A model generated the notes under the pieces. It did no database searches, was not told the DNA's origin, and worked only from the letters and a program-made list of their open reading frames with translations. From positions 1 through 47,209 of the forward strand of contig CALVDT010000023.1 of the NCBI GenBank assembly GCA_944326385.1: DNA of 47,209 bases, written 5' to 3'. This document shows positions 8,455 through 16,715 of this stretch, in pieces. The translations under genes and the position numbers were made by a program. Source of the stretch: an uncultured Bacteroidales bacterium. Its GTDB lineage: Bacteria > Bacteroidota > Bacteroidia > Bacteroidales > UBA932. Every line of letters starts with the position of its first letter. The first letter of the stretch is position 1.

Positions 8455-8915
8455 ACATAGGATATGAGCTGACGCGGATCGATTCTGAACTGCAGTCCGC
8501 GGACACCTGCACTGACGTATATCGACCCGAAATCGAGAGCCGTAGAATGGAACCATGTCGGAAACGGCTTCTTCATTCCCACAGGTGAACAACCTCCGCG
8601 GATATAGCCGGTAACTCCAAGCAGTTCCTTCATGGGAATAAGGTCGCACTTCTTGTTCCCAGATACACGGGCGGCAGACTTCAGATCCACTTCTGCATTT
8701 CCCGGCACTACGCATACAAAATATCCGGTCCGGTCCCCGGAGAGCACAAGAGTCTTGAACACCTGCTCCACAGGTTCCCCCAGCTGCACGGCTATATGTA
8801 CGGCAGCCAGATCATTCTCATCCGGTTCATACGGTACGAGCTGATACGGTATGCCCGCCTTATCAAGAAGACGGGCTGCATTTGTCTTTTCAGTCTTGTT
8901 CTCTTTTTTCGGCAT
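8424..8915 (-). CDS. ybaK: Cys-tRNA(Pro)/aminoacyl-tRNA deacylase, YbaK family
   Basis: A 163-residue trans-editing protein that hydrolyses mischarged Cys-tRNA(Pro). The conserved lysine lies in VFKTLV (residues 52-57) and the family signature GYIRGGCSPVGM at about 103-114 is complete. There is no fusion to prolyl-tRNA synthetase, so it is a free-standing editor. It is convergent with, and overlaps, the CoA-transferase end. Confidence 0.92.
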   Translation of the reverse strand: MPKKENKTEKTNAARLLDKAGIPYQLVPYEPDENDLAAVHIAVQLGEPVEQVFKTLVLSGDRTGYFVCVVPGNAEVDLKSAARVSGNKKCDLIPMKELLGVTGYIRGGCSPVGMKKPFPTWFHSTALDFGSIYVSAGVRGLQFRIDPRQLISYVHASVADLVK

Positions 8916-8938
8916 AATCCTGTCCGCCTGCGGCGTGG

Positions 8939-9793
8939 TTATCTTGTCATATAGACTTCGAACCTTTTAGCTGTATTCAGCTCCGCTTCCTTTGTGGAGG
9001 CCGAAACCACCGTTGTCGTGACAGACGCGCACGGCTTCGAGATTATCCTGACCATATCCCCGGTAATCTCCATCGGCCCGAAATCAGATGTCCTGTAGAA
9101 CATTCCTGCCCCGATAGGTATCGGTGAAGCCGAAACATCGGCAGGGTGTATTCCCCACGCAAACATGAAACCGTCGCCGCATTTCACGATCTGTCCCGGA
9201 TGGTAATTCACCCCCGTAAGGAACATGACCGGCTTTCCGGAAAGCTCGGTAGCCGTAATCTTGGCATTCCTGCTTTTCCTGCTCATATCTATCCTTATGG
9301 AAATATCCACAGTATCATTCTGATATGGGACACCATAGGCTATCATCTCTGCGTATGAACCTTTTTTCGTATCGCCTACCCTGGCAGTCCTTCCCCGCGT
9401 AGCCTTCAGCTTGACCTCTTTCTTACCGTCCCATAATGCTATACCGCCAAGTCCGACCGTACTTCCCACACGGTACTCATCACAGCCGGCACCTTCATCC
9501 TCCTGTTGTTTTGCAGTAGGATACCATTTATACTGCTCCAGTTCAAGCCCCCTCCCTGTCTTGGAGTAAACGTCGACTGCACCGCTGTTGTTGAAGTAAA
9601 TTCTGAGAGCGAAATGCGTATTCTCCACAGCCGGACCATGATGTCCGACCTTATTGTACTGATCAGCCTTGTCGGAAACAATCTCGGACACCTGTTTCCC
9701 GTCCTTTTTCCAGAAAAGGCTTGTCGCTGTCTGGGCTTCCGATCCGATGCATACAGACAATGCAACGGCAAATAGCATAAACATCTTCTTCAT
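8939..9793 (-). CDS. Secreted protein resembling DUF4861
   Basis: A 284-residue protein with an N-terminal signal peptide (hydrophobic core FMLFAVALSVCIG, probable cleavage after SEA). The body, with GHHGPAVENTHFALRIYF near residue 50 and repeated beta-rich segments, resembles DUF4861, a family often found with polysaccharide lyases and usuronate-active enzymes. No glycan-utilisation genes (susC/susD, lyases) are nearby, so it stands outside a normal locus. It starts 10 bases after the rsmD stop and may be cotranscribed. The family call is from remembered pattern, and the function is unknown. Confidence 0.55.
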   Translation of the reverse strand: MKKMFMLFAVALSVCIGSEAQTATSLFWKKDGKQVSEIVSDKADQYNKVGHHGPAVENTHFALRIYFNNSGAVDVYSKTGRGLELEQYKWYPTAKQQEDEGAGCDEYRVGSTVGLGGIALWDGKKEVKLKATRGRTARVGDTKKGSYAEMIAYGVPYQNDTVDISIRIDMSRKSRNAKITATELSGKPVMFLTGVNYHPGQIVKCGDGFMFAWGIHPADVSASPIPIGAGMFYRTSDFGPMEITGDMVRIISKPCASVTTTVVSASTKEAELNTAKRFEVYMTR

Positions 9794-9803
9794 ATAAGTA
9801 CCT

Positions 9804-10361
9804 TTAATCGTTATTATCTTCCTGACCCGGATCCTCGAAAAAAGTAAAATGCACGTTCCCGTATTTCCGCGTCTTCACAAAGAACGGGTGCGATGAGAAA
9901 TCCGCCGTTCCCGGATGCTCCAGAATGAAATACATGTTCTGCCTGAGCACTCCCGAAGCAAAGACCTTGTCGGGGATCGTCTCCAGCCCGTCTATGGAGT
10001 AAGGCGGATCAGCGAAGACAAGGTCGAAGGTTTTCGTGCAGATGCCGAGAAAATCAAACACATTGTGCCTCACCACAGTAACCGCATCGAGACCGGCTCC
10101 GGCAGCATATGATTTTATGAAAGCCGCATGATCCGGATTCATTTCCACGCATATCACCTCAGAGGCTCCTCTCGATGCAAACTCGAAGGATATGGAACCG
10201 GTACCGCCGAAAAGATCGAGCACCGAAAGCCCCTCGAACTCGTACTCGTTGTCGAGTATATTGAAAAGGCCTTCCTTTGCAAAATCGGTCGTCGGCCTGG
10301 CCTTGTAACCATGAGGGGGATTTATGGCCTTACCCCTGAATCTACCTCCGATAATCCGCAT
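9804..10361 (-). CDS. rsmD: 16S rRNA (guanine966-N2)-methyltransferase RsmD
   Basis: A 185-residue SAM-dependent RNA methyltransferase that methylates G966 of 16S rRNA. The start MRIIGGRFRGK is typical; SAM motif LDLFGGTGS lies at about residues 48-56 and the catalytic DPPY at 118-121. It follows the DUF3822 gene by eight bases, an arrangement I recognise from other Bacteroidetes. Confidence 0.95.
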   Translation of the reverse strand: MRIIGGRFRGKAINPPHGYKARPTTDFAKEGLFNILDNEYEFEGLSVLDLFGGTGSISFEFASRGASEVICVEMNPDHAAFIKSYAAGAGLDAVTVVRHNVFDFLGICTKTFDLVFADPPYSIDGLETIPDKVFASGVLRQNMYFILEHPGTADFSSHPFFVKTRKYGNVHFTFFEDPGQEDNND

Positions 10362-10369
10362 ACGAAAAT

Positions 10370-11065
10370 CTACAAATAATCGACCGCCTTGAAATAACGG
10401 TACAGGGACATCTCTTCTTCAGACTTAAGCGGAGTCCTGAAATAAACCGTGGTCATCTCCATGTTAAGCTGCAGTTTCTTCATGGCCAGGAATATGAAAT
10501 ATTCTGCCGTGACAAAGTCTGCAGCCCTGTAGGAATTGCACAGAAGCAGGCTTCTGCCCTGTGATATGACCAGATACAGATATCCGTCTGCATACGATGC
10601 CACCACTTTATTATAGTCCGATATGTCTTCAAGCCCCGAGAGCATGTATCTGATTTCAGGAAGTATGGCGGCCTTGCTCCCATCCGCTCTCCGCACAGTA
10701 TCGGCTATAGCCCGGGACAAGGTCTCCCCCATACTGTCCGAATAGACCAGATAAGCCTTGAACTCGGGAACAGGTTCATAAGACAGATGGTCCGAATCGT
10801 CGAGATCTGCCACATCACCGAGCAGTTCCCTGAGCGACAACGGGTCGAAGAAATGCTCCGGGACAAGTGTGAACTTCGGTGTAAAGACGGATATCGACAC
10901 ATCGTCATACCGTCTCTGGAATCTGGCATCCGTAAAAAAACGGTCAGCGCTCATCCAACCGGATGAGTCGCTGACACCGTCTGTTTCAATCCTGGACACA
11001 TAGCCGGACAGGGACACCTGCACGGATATGCTCCGGACAGAACCGCTATTCCCAGTTTCCTGCAT
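10370..11065 (-). CDS. DUF3822 family protein
   Basis: About 231 residues, cytoplasmic, with no signal peptide. The sequence and its place directly before rsmD match DUF3822, a Bacteroidetes family of unknown function whose fold has been compared with actin-like ATPases. The start is uncertain: ATG at 11065 overlaps the upstream gene by 20 bases, while 11092 would overlap by 47. Overlap with both neighbours points to one operon. Confidence 0.7.
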   Translation of the reverse strand: MQETGNSGSVRSISVQVSLSGYVSRIETDGVSDSSGWMSADRFFTDARFQRRYDDVSISVFTPKFTLVPEHFFDPLSLRELLGDVADLDDSDHLSYEPVPEFKAYLVYSDSMGETLSRAIADTVRRADGSKAAILPEIRYMLSGLEDISDYNKVVASYADGYLYLVISQGRSLLLCNSYRAADFVTAEYFIFLAMKKLQLNMEMTTVYFRTPLKSEEEMSLYRYFKAVDYL

Positions 11066-11771
11066 TGTTGTTAGGAGCCGTGATGCTTCCAACCTTCAGA
11101 CCTGAGAAATCTGCAGTCCCGTATTTCTTCTCGTTCCTCTCCTTTTCCTGAGCATCGAGATTGATCCTCAACTGGTTGTCCATACCTTTCAGAAGAGACT
11201 TGTACGTAAGGCTGGCTTCAAACAGAGGCACCTTCACGCCGGACACAGTCTTTACGACTGCCGCCATGACGATGGAATCGCCCTGCGAATAAGGCACGAA
11301 TGCCAGAGAATCCAGATTGAATGCAAGCCTCGGGTCCTGACGCTTCTCCTTGAACAAGGTATCCTTTACAGGGATCTCGTTCTCGATCCTGAAGACAAGA
11401 CGCTCGCCCTTCCTGTAAAGTTCAAGCATCTGCTCAGGCTTGATCCTCGGATTGCGCTTCTTGAGCTTCTCGGTATTGGCCACCGCCACGGAGTCGTCTG
11501 CAGAACCGAGTTGCATGACCACCTTCATGGTAGAGTCGGTATAGAACGACTTCAGAGTATCGAAAGATGCGGTGAACTTGCCGCATTCCGTCTTGTAGGC
11601 ATTCTGCAGAGTACGGATGTCTTTCAGTCTCTGGATAGCGACCTGCTCACGGGATGCTTTCTCATTGTTGAAACGCACAGGCTCCATCACGCTGTCTACA
11701 ATCAGGTAACCAAAGCCGATGATGGCAAGAGGAAAGATGAGGTAAACCAATACCTTTTTCAATATTTTCAT
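11046..11771 (-). CDS. Conserved protein with an N-terminal membrane anchor, unknown function
   Basis: A 241-residue protein that I do not recognise as a named family. Residues 1-25 (KVLVYLIFPLAIIGFGYLIV) form one hydrophobic helix after a lysine-rich start, so it is a signal anchor with the rest outside the inner membrane. The following region (about 35-75, REQVAIQRLKDIRTLQNAYK) is helical and charged, loosely like a pseudopilin or coiled-coil stalk. It starts at ATG 11771, three codons inside a longer frame, and heads the DUF3822-rsmD group. A -7 box lies about 40 bases upstream. Confidence 0.75.
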   Translation of the reverse strand: MKILKKVLVYLIFPLAIIGFGYLIVDSVMEPVRFNNEKASREQVAIQRLKDIRTLQNAYKTECGKFTASFDTLKSFYTDSTMKVVMQLGSADDSVAVANTEKLKKRNPRIKPEQMLELYRKGERLVFRIENEIPVKDTLFKEKRQDPRLAFNLDSLAFVPYSQGDSIVMAAVVKTVSGVKVPLFEASLTYKSLLKGMDNQLRINLDAQEKERNEKKYGTADFSGLKVGSITAPNNNAGNWE

Positions 11772-11810
11772 AATTATCAAGTGGTTTAATTATCCAAAAC
11801 AAATTCCGGA

Positions 11811-11858
11811 CAAAGTTAAAAATTTGATTTATCAAATGCAATATAATTTGTAAATTTG
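11811..11858. promoter_or_regulatory. Divergent promoter region for the membrane-anchored gene and nrnA
   Basis: Two perfect TAnnTTTG boxes point outward: TAACTTTG on the minus strand (11811-11818), about 40 bases from the ATG at 11771, and TAAATTTG on the plus strand (11851-11858), about 60 bases from nrnA. TTTG sequences occur upstream of each, but at spacings (about 14 and 24) outside the best range. Confidence 0.55.
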
Positions 11859-11919
11859 CGCCACAATAATTGGCGGGACAGGCCGGCAAAGGCCCTCCCG
11901 TATTCAAGGCGCTGAATTT

Positions 11920-12981
11920 ATGACAGATATGAATCCATCCTGCATACAGTCCATATACAAGATGATGGAAAAGTCTGACAGGATCACGATAGTGACACAT
12001 ACCCATCCGGACGGCGATGCCATCGGAAGCTCGGCCGGACTTCTCCATTATCTCCGGATGAAAGGCAAGCATCCGCACATCATCTTGAGCGACCGTTACC
12101 CGGAGTCGCTCGCATTCCTCATCCAGGACATAAAGGAAGACATATTCATCTTCGAAGAAAATCCCGAGGGTACCGGATCCATCCTCGGGGAAAGTGACCT
12201 TTTGTTCTGTCTTGACATGAATTCATATGGCAGAGCCGATGCCCTGGAGCCGCATCTGAGGCAGCTGTCATGCCCTGCAATCCTGATAGACCATCACCTG
12301 AATCCGGAAAAGGAAAGTTTCCACACCGTTTTCTCCGAAACGGATATATCCTCCACATCGGAGCTCCTCTACCATATCCTCCTCGCCATGCCGGATGTGG
12401 ACGGTGACGTGGGAAAACTGCCGCACAAGACGGGAACTGCCCTTCTGACAGGAATGACCACGGACACCAACAATTTCGCCAACTCCGTCTATCCCTCCAC
12501 ATTCAGCATGGCATCTGACCTGATCGGTGCAGGCATCGACAGGAACGCCATCCTGAACTCCCTTTACAACTGCTACCGGGAGAACAGGTTCAGGCTCATG
12601 GGCACCCTTCTGGCGGACAGGATGAAAATCACGGACAAAGGAGTGGCATACATGATCATAGACAACGCCATTGCCAGGGAATACGATATCCGCGAGGGAG
12701 AGACCGAAGGCTTCGTGAATATCCCGTTGGGCATGAAAAATGTAAGGATGAGCCTCCTGCTGAAGGAGGAGGAAGACCGGTTCAGGGTATCCATACGGTC
12801 GAAAAAAGGGATTTCGGCAAACATGTGCGCTGCCCGGTTTTTCCACGGAGGCGGGCACGAACTTGCGGCCGGTGGCAAGCTGGTCAAGGGACAGGATATA
12901 TCCGGCGGCGTCGAGAAACTTGCCGCATACGTGGAAAAAGCCACAGATCTTTTCTTCACGGATGAAAACCCGGCAGGATAA
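11920..12981 (+). CDS. nrnA: DHH/DHHA1 phosphoesterase, NrnA-like (oligoribonuclease/pAp phosphatase)
   Basis: A 353-residue DHH-family enzyme. Metal-binding motifs are all present: THTHPDGDAIGS (residues 26-37), the namesake DHH at 124-126, and the C-terminal DHHA1 substrate motif GGGHELAAGG near residue 310. NrnA degrades nanoRNAs and cyclic-dinucleotide products (pApA, pGpG) and can dephosphorylate pAp. Length and motif order fit NrnA rather than RecJ or a membrane GdpP. It leads a plus-strand run; the first FKBP lipoprotein follows by about 20 bases. Confidence 0.9.
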   Translation: MTDMNPSCIQSIYKMMEKSDRITIVTHTHPDGDAIGSSAGLLHYLRMKGKHPHIILSDRYPESLAFLIQDIKEDIFIFEENPEGTGSILGESDLLFCLDMNSYGRADALEPHLRQLSCPAILIDHHLNPEKESFHTVFSETDISSTSELLYHILLAMPDVDGDVGKLPHKTGTALLTGMTTDTNNFANSVYPSTFSMASDLIGAGIDRNAILNSLYNCYRENRFRLMGTLLADRMKITDKGVAYMIIDNAIAREYDIREGETEGFVNIPLGMKNVRMSLLLKEEEDRFRVSIRSKKGISANMCAARFFHGGGHELAAGGKLVKGQDISGGVEKLAAYVEKATDLFFTDENPAG

Positions 12982-13000
12982 AAGCGGAAAGTTGCTGAAA

Positions 13001-13570
13001 ATGAAAAACATCATTATGAAAAGAATACTGGGATACACGGCACCTGCCGTTGCAATGCTGCTGGCATTGGCAGGCTGCAAGAAACAAAGTCTTGAGACGA
13101 CATACTCCAGCCAGGAAGACAGGATAGACAGTTTCATAGAGAGTCTGGCATCACAGGATCCAGCCCCCCGTGTCGTGCACAACTCCGGATCGAACAGGAT
13201 TGTCCTCACGGAAGGCAGCGGTGACGAACTGGCTCCAGGCGGAACTGTATCATTCTACTATGCCGGATATATCTTCAACGGCAGCGCCCCGTCTGCCAAC
13301 TACCTGTTTACGACAAACCGGGAAGAGACAGCCGCGGAAAGCGGATGGACAGTCACATCGCCCGACTACAGCATACTCACACTGACGCTGGACGAAGATG
13401 CCGGACTTGTGGAAGGCCTCATGAACGGGCTCGCCGGAGTGAAAGGCGGGGAGATATGCTATATCGTATTCTCCGGGAAGTATGGCTTCGGAGATGAAAT
13501 AGTCGGCACCATACCGGCAAATTCCGCTCTCATATACCAGATATGGGTGGAAAGTCTGACCAACGACTGA
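13001..13570 (+). CDS. FKBP-type peptidyl-prolyl isomerase lipoprotein
   Basis: A 189-residue lipoprotein: signal peptide with lipobox LAGC and acylated cysteine at 26, a short linker, then one FKBP domain (about 80-189) with VSFYYAGYIF, LVEGLMNGLAGVKGGE and a C-terminal LIYQIWVESL. These proteins act as folding helpers outside the inner membrane; similar ones (GldI-like) work in gliding Bacteroidetes, but there are no gliding genes here. The start is ATG 13001 or 13016. The aromatic active-site positions are partly replaced, so isomerase activity is uncertain. Confidence 0.85.
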   Translation: MKNIIMKRILGYTAPAVAMLLALAGCKKQSLETTYSSQEDRIDSFIESLASQDPAPRVVHNSGSNRIVLTEGSGDELAPGGTVSFYYAGYIFNGSAPSANYLFTTNREETAAESGWTVTSPDYSILTLTLDEDAGLVEGLMNGLAGVKGGEICYIVFSGKYGFGDEIVGTIPANSALIYQIWVESLTND

Positions 13571-13596
13571 AATTGAAAAAAGAATTTTCAACAGTC
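13565..13596 (+). terminator. Weak terminator-like hairpin at the end of the first FKBP gene
   Basis: GACTG...TTGAAAA pairs with TTTTCAA...CAGTC across a short A-rich loop, starting inside the stop codon region. Only CCCTT follows, so the T-run is poor. It sits just before a new promoter and could end the nrnA-FKBP transcript. Confidence 0.35.
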
Positions 13597-13608
13597 CCTT
13601 AAATTGAG

Positions 13609-13616
13609 TATTTTTG
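13609..13616 (+). promoter_or_regulatory. -7 box for the second FKBP lipoprotein
   Basis: A perfect TAnnTTTG (TATTTTTG) lies 20 bases before the ATG at 13636, giving a very short leader. The upstream -33 region is A/T-rich without a clean TTTG at the usual distance. Confidence 0.5.
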
Positions 13617-13635
13617 CACCTCAAAACAAGAGAAG

Positions 13636-14652
13636 ATGAAATATAGTTTTTTTGCTTCTGTCCCACTTTTCGCAGCACTGACCCTGACCGGCTGCGCTGT
13701 GGAGAACGAGACATCAGAGAATGAAGACCAGAAAATGTATCTCGATGCATGGCTGAAGACCCATCATCCGGATGCTGAAAGAGCCGGGATGGGGATCTAC
13801 ATACTGTCCGACTCGCCTGCAGGAGGAGATGAAACGGTCAAGTTCCCGGGCTACGCAAGAGTGACATACACCGTGACGGATATTGACGGCAATGTTTCCA
13901 GCACTTCGGACTCCACCGTCGCAAAGCGGCTGGGGACCTTTGACAAATCATACTATTACGGTCCTCGGGTATGGTCTACCGGTGAAGGCACCATATCCAA
14001 AGGCCTCGAGGACATGCTTGCGGGAATGACTGAGCAGAGTTCGAGGACTGCAATGATCCCCGGATGGCTGCAGACCTACAACCGCTACGGTTCCGAAGAG
14101 GAATACATGGCAGAAGTGACAGGGAACAGCCATCAGATATACACTGTGAAGATAAATGAAATCACGGGCGACATCATGCAGTGGCAGCTCGACACCATGG
14201 AGCTGTATGCCGGATGGTTCCTTGATGATGCCGAACCTGTATATGAAGGCCTGTATTATCATGTCGAGACCCCCGGGACCGGAGAGACAGAGGACCTGCA
14301 CAAGGATACGACCATCTTCATTAACTATACGGGAAAACTGCTGAACGGCCAGGTTTTCGACACGACAGACGAAAGGACAGCCAAAGACAACCATATATAC
14401 GACGCAAGCAAGACATATGCTCCGATGGAAGTCACGATGTCGGCGGACTCCACTGAAATCAAATTGGATGACAACAGCGTAATAACCGGATTCTCCAGCA
14501 CATTATGGAGGATGAAACCGATGGAGAAAGGAGTCGGGATGTTCTGGTCATCATTGGGATACGGAGTTTCCGGGAGCGGTTCTCTCATTCCTGAATACGC
14601 ACCTCTGGTCTTCGAGATAGAAATCGTCAAGGATCCGGACGAGGAAGAATAG
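13636..14652 (+). CDS. FKBP-domain lipoprotein with two isomerase-like domains
   Basis: A 338-residue lipoprotein (lipobox LTGC, cysteine 20). It appears to hold two FKBP-like units: about residues 70-175 (ARVTYTVTDIDG, ISKGLEDMLAGM) and about 210-335, with YYHVETPGTGET, FINYTGKLLNGQVFDTT and a C-terminal APLVFEIEIV. The second unit keeps the FKBP core pattern better than the first. It follows a paralogue of one domain, so the pair looks like a local duplication with expansion. It acts outside the inner membrane; substrates are unknown. Confidence 0.83.
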   Translation: MKYSFFASVPLFAALTLTGCAVENETSENEDQKMYLDAWLKTHHPDAERAGMGIYILSDSPAGGDETVKFPGYARVTYTVTDIDGNVSSTSDSTVAKRLGTFDKSYYYGPRVWSTGEGTISKGLEDMLAGMTEQSSRTAMIPGWLQTYNRYGSEEEYMAEVTGNSHQIYTVKINEITGDIMQWQLDTMELYAGWFLDDAEPVYEGLYYHVETPGTGETEDLHKDTTIFINYTGKLLNGQVFDTTDERTAKDNHIYDASKTYAPMEVTMSADSTEIKLDDNSVITGFSSTLWRMKPMEKGVGMFWSSLGYGVSGSGSLIPEYAPLVFEIEIVKDPDEEE

Positions 14653-14680
14653 TAACGGCAGAAGGGAAAAAGGGATATAA

Positions 14681-16069
14681 ATGGCAGTAAACAACGCGAT
14701 TCCATTAGAATTAGGGACAGAGAAGGTCGGCAGGCTCCTGATGAAGTATGCAGGACCGGCCATCATAGCGATGACGGCATCATCGCTATACAACATGATA
14801 GACAGCATTTTCATCGGCCACGGTGTCGGGCCTCTGGCGATTTCAGGACTTGCTGTCACGTTTCCGCTTATGAATCTTTCCGCGGCATTCGGCTCGCTTG
14901 TGGGAGTCGGAGCCAGCACCATAATGTCGGTGCTGCTCGGGCAGAAGAACTATGAAGTGGCGAACAAGGTGCTCGGGAATGTAGTGGTCCTGAACATAAT
15001 CATAGGACTGGCGTTCATGACTTTATCCCTGTCGTTCCTGGATCCCATACTATATTTCTTCGGGGCCAGTGAAAACACCATAACATACGCCCGGGAATAC
15101 ATGCAGGTGATCCTTCTCGGCAATGTCGTCACCCATCTCTATCTGGGGCTGAACAATCTGCTCCGGGCCTCGGGCAATCCAAAGATGGCCATGTCGCTGA
15201 CCATTCTCACGGTTGTGCTGAACGTGATTTTCGCCCCGATATTCATATTTGCCCTCGGCATGGGCATAAGAGGCGCTGCACTGGCCACAGTCATAGCACA
15301 GCTGGTCGCACTGGTTATCATACTGCGCTTTTTCAGCAATCCGGAAAGGCTTCTGCATTTCCGCAAGGGCATATTCAAGATGGACACAAGGATAGCACGG
15401 GACTCCCTCTCCATCGGTCTTGCCCCGTTCCTGATGAACTCTGCAGCCTGCCTTGTCACGCTTTTCATCAACCAGCAGCTGAAAAGCTACAGCGGAGACC
15501 TTGCCATAGGGGCATACGGCATAGTGAACAGGATATCCTTCCTTTTCATCATGATAAACATGGGACTGAACCAGGGCATGCAGCCTATTGCCGGATACAA
15601 TTACGGAGCCAGGAAATACTCGAGAGTGAAGGAAGTGTACAAGAAGACCGTGAAGTACGCCACAATCGTGGCAATGACAGGTTTCATTGTCTCCATAGCC
15701 TTCCCTCATGCCGCAGTATCGGTCTTCACTTCAGACAAGGAACTCATAGAGCTTGCAGCAAAAGGACTCGTGCTCATAAACCTCATGCTGCCTCTCGTCG
15801 GTTTCCAGATGGTGACCTCAAACCTGTTCCAGTGCCTCGGCATGATAAACAAGTCAATCATCCTGTCCATGTCAAGACAGCTGCTTTTCCTGCTGCCGCT
15901 GCTTTACATCCTGCCGCTGTTTTTTGATGCCAAGGGCATCTGGATATCATTCCCGGCATCTGACTTTCTTGCTTTCCTGCTTACGTTCATCATGCTTATG
16001 GGGCTGATGAAAAAGCTCGGGAAACTAAAGGACGGTGACGATCCGTCAATACTGGGAAGCAAATTGTAA
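14681..16069 (+). CDS. MATE family multidrug/metabolite exporter
   Basis: A 462-residue inner-membrane protein with about twelve hydrophobic helices in two homologous halves. The MATE patterns SLYNMIDSIFIGHGVG (about residues 27-42) and, in the second half, NQGMQPIAGYNYGARK are clear. Members export cationic drugs or metabolites in exchange for Na+ or H+; the substrate is not predictable. It is preceded by a purine-rich stretch and followed at 11-20 bases by the cytidylate-kinase-like gene. Confidence 0.92.
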   Translation: MAVNNAIPLELGTEKVGRLLMKYAGPAIIAMTASSLYNMIDSIFIGHGVGPLAISGLAVTFPLMNLSAAFGSLVGVGASTIMSVLLGQKNYEVANKVLGNVVVLNIIIGLAFMTLSLSFLDPILYFFGASENTITYAREYMQVILLGNVVTHLYLGLNNLLRASGNPKMAMSLTILTVVLNVIFAPIFIFALGMGIRGAALATVIAQLVALVIILRFFSNPERLLHFRKGIFKMDTRIARDSLSIGLAPFLMNSAACLVTLFINQQLKSYSGDLAIGAYGIVNRISFLFIMINMGLNQGMQPIAGYNYGARKYSRVKEVYKKTVKYATIVAMTGFIVSIAFPHAAVSVFTSDKELIELAAKGLVLINLMLPLVGFQMVTSNLFQCLGMINKSIILSMSRQLLFLLPLLYILPLFFDAKGIWISFPASDFLAFLLTFIMLMGLMKKLGKLKDGDDPSILGSKL

Positions 16070-16088
16070 CCTTTCAAGAATGCTTAAA

Positions 16089-16715
16089 ATGGATAACAGG
16101 ATAATCATAAACCTTGGACGCCAGTTCGGAAGCGGCGGCAAACAGGTCGCCCTGGCGCTCGGACGGAAACTCGGCATATCCGTCTACGACAATGAACTGA
16201 TAACGAAAGCCGCCGAGACGAGCGGTTTCAGTCCTGACGTATTCAAGGTCAAGGACGAAAAGAGGAATCTCTTCCCTATATCGTCTTTCTTCACCACGCA
16301 GACATTCGGAGCACCGAAAAACTTCCTGAACGGAGAGAATCTCTTCCAGATACAGAGTTCCGTCATACGGGAAATAGCCGAAAAGGAATCGGCCGTAATA
16401 GTAGGCCGCTGTGCAGACTATATCCTCAGGGATCTGGACTGCACCATAGATGTATTCATCACCGCTCCGAAGGAGAACCGCATAAAGCTGGTCATGGAAA
16501 GGATGAATCTCAGCAGGGAGAAAGCCGAGGATCTGATAGAGAAGACAGACAGGAAACGGGAAACATATTATAACTACTATACCTTCGGCAACTGGGGCGT
16601 AGCATCCAACTACGACCTGTGCGTAGATTCGTCAATCCTCGGCATAGAAGGGACGGCGGACTATATCATAGACTTTGCCCGCAGGGCCGGAATCCTGCCG
16701 AAGGAGGGGAAATGA
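16089..16715 (+). CDS. Cytidylate kinase-like protein
   Basis: A 208-residue P-loop protein of the cytidylate-kinase-like family (PF13189 type). The N-terminal INLGRQFGSGGKQVA (residues 7-21) is the family's phosphate-binding loop; a lid-like region with RMNLSREKAEDLI and RKRETYYNYY follows. It is distinct from true Cmk, and the real substrate is not established. Starts at 16080 and 16089 are both possible; 16089 gives the usual short N-terminus. Its stop overlaps the next gene's start as ATGA, behind AAGGAGG, implying coupled translation with a surface serine hydrolase. Confidence 0.82.
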   Translation: MDNRIIINLGRQFGSGGKQVALALGRKLGISVYDNELITKAAETSGFSPDVFKVKDEKRNLFPISSFFTTQTFGAPKNFLNGENLFQIQSSVIREIAEKESAVIVGRCADYILRDLDCTIDVFITAPKENRIKLVMERMNLSREKAEDLIEKTDRKRETYYNYYTFGNWGVASNYDLCVDSSILGIEGTADYIIDFARRAGILPKEGK

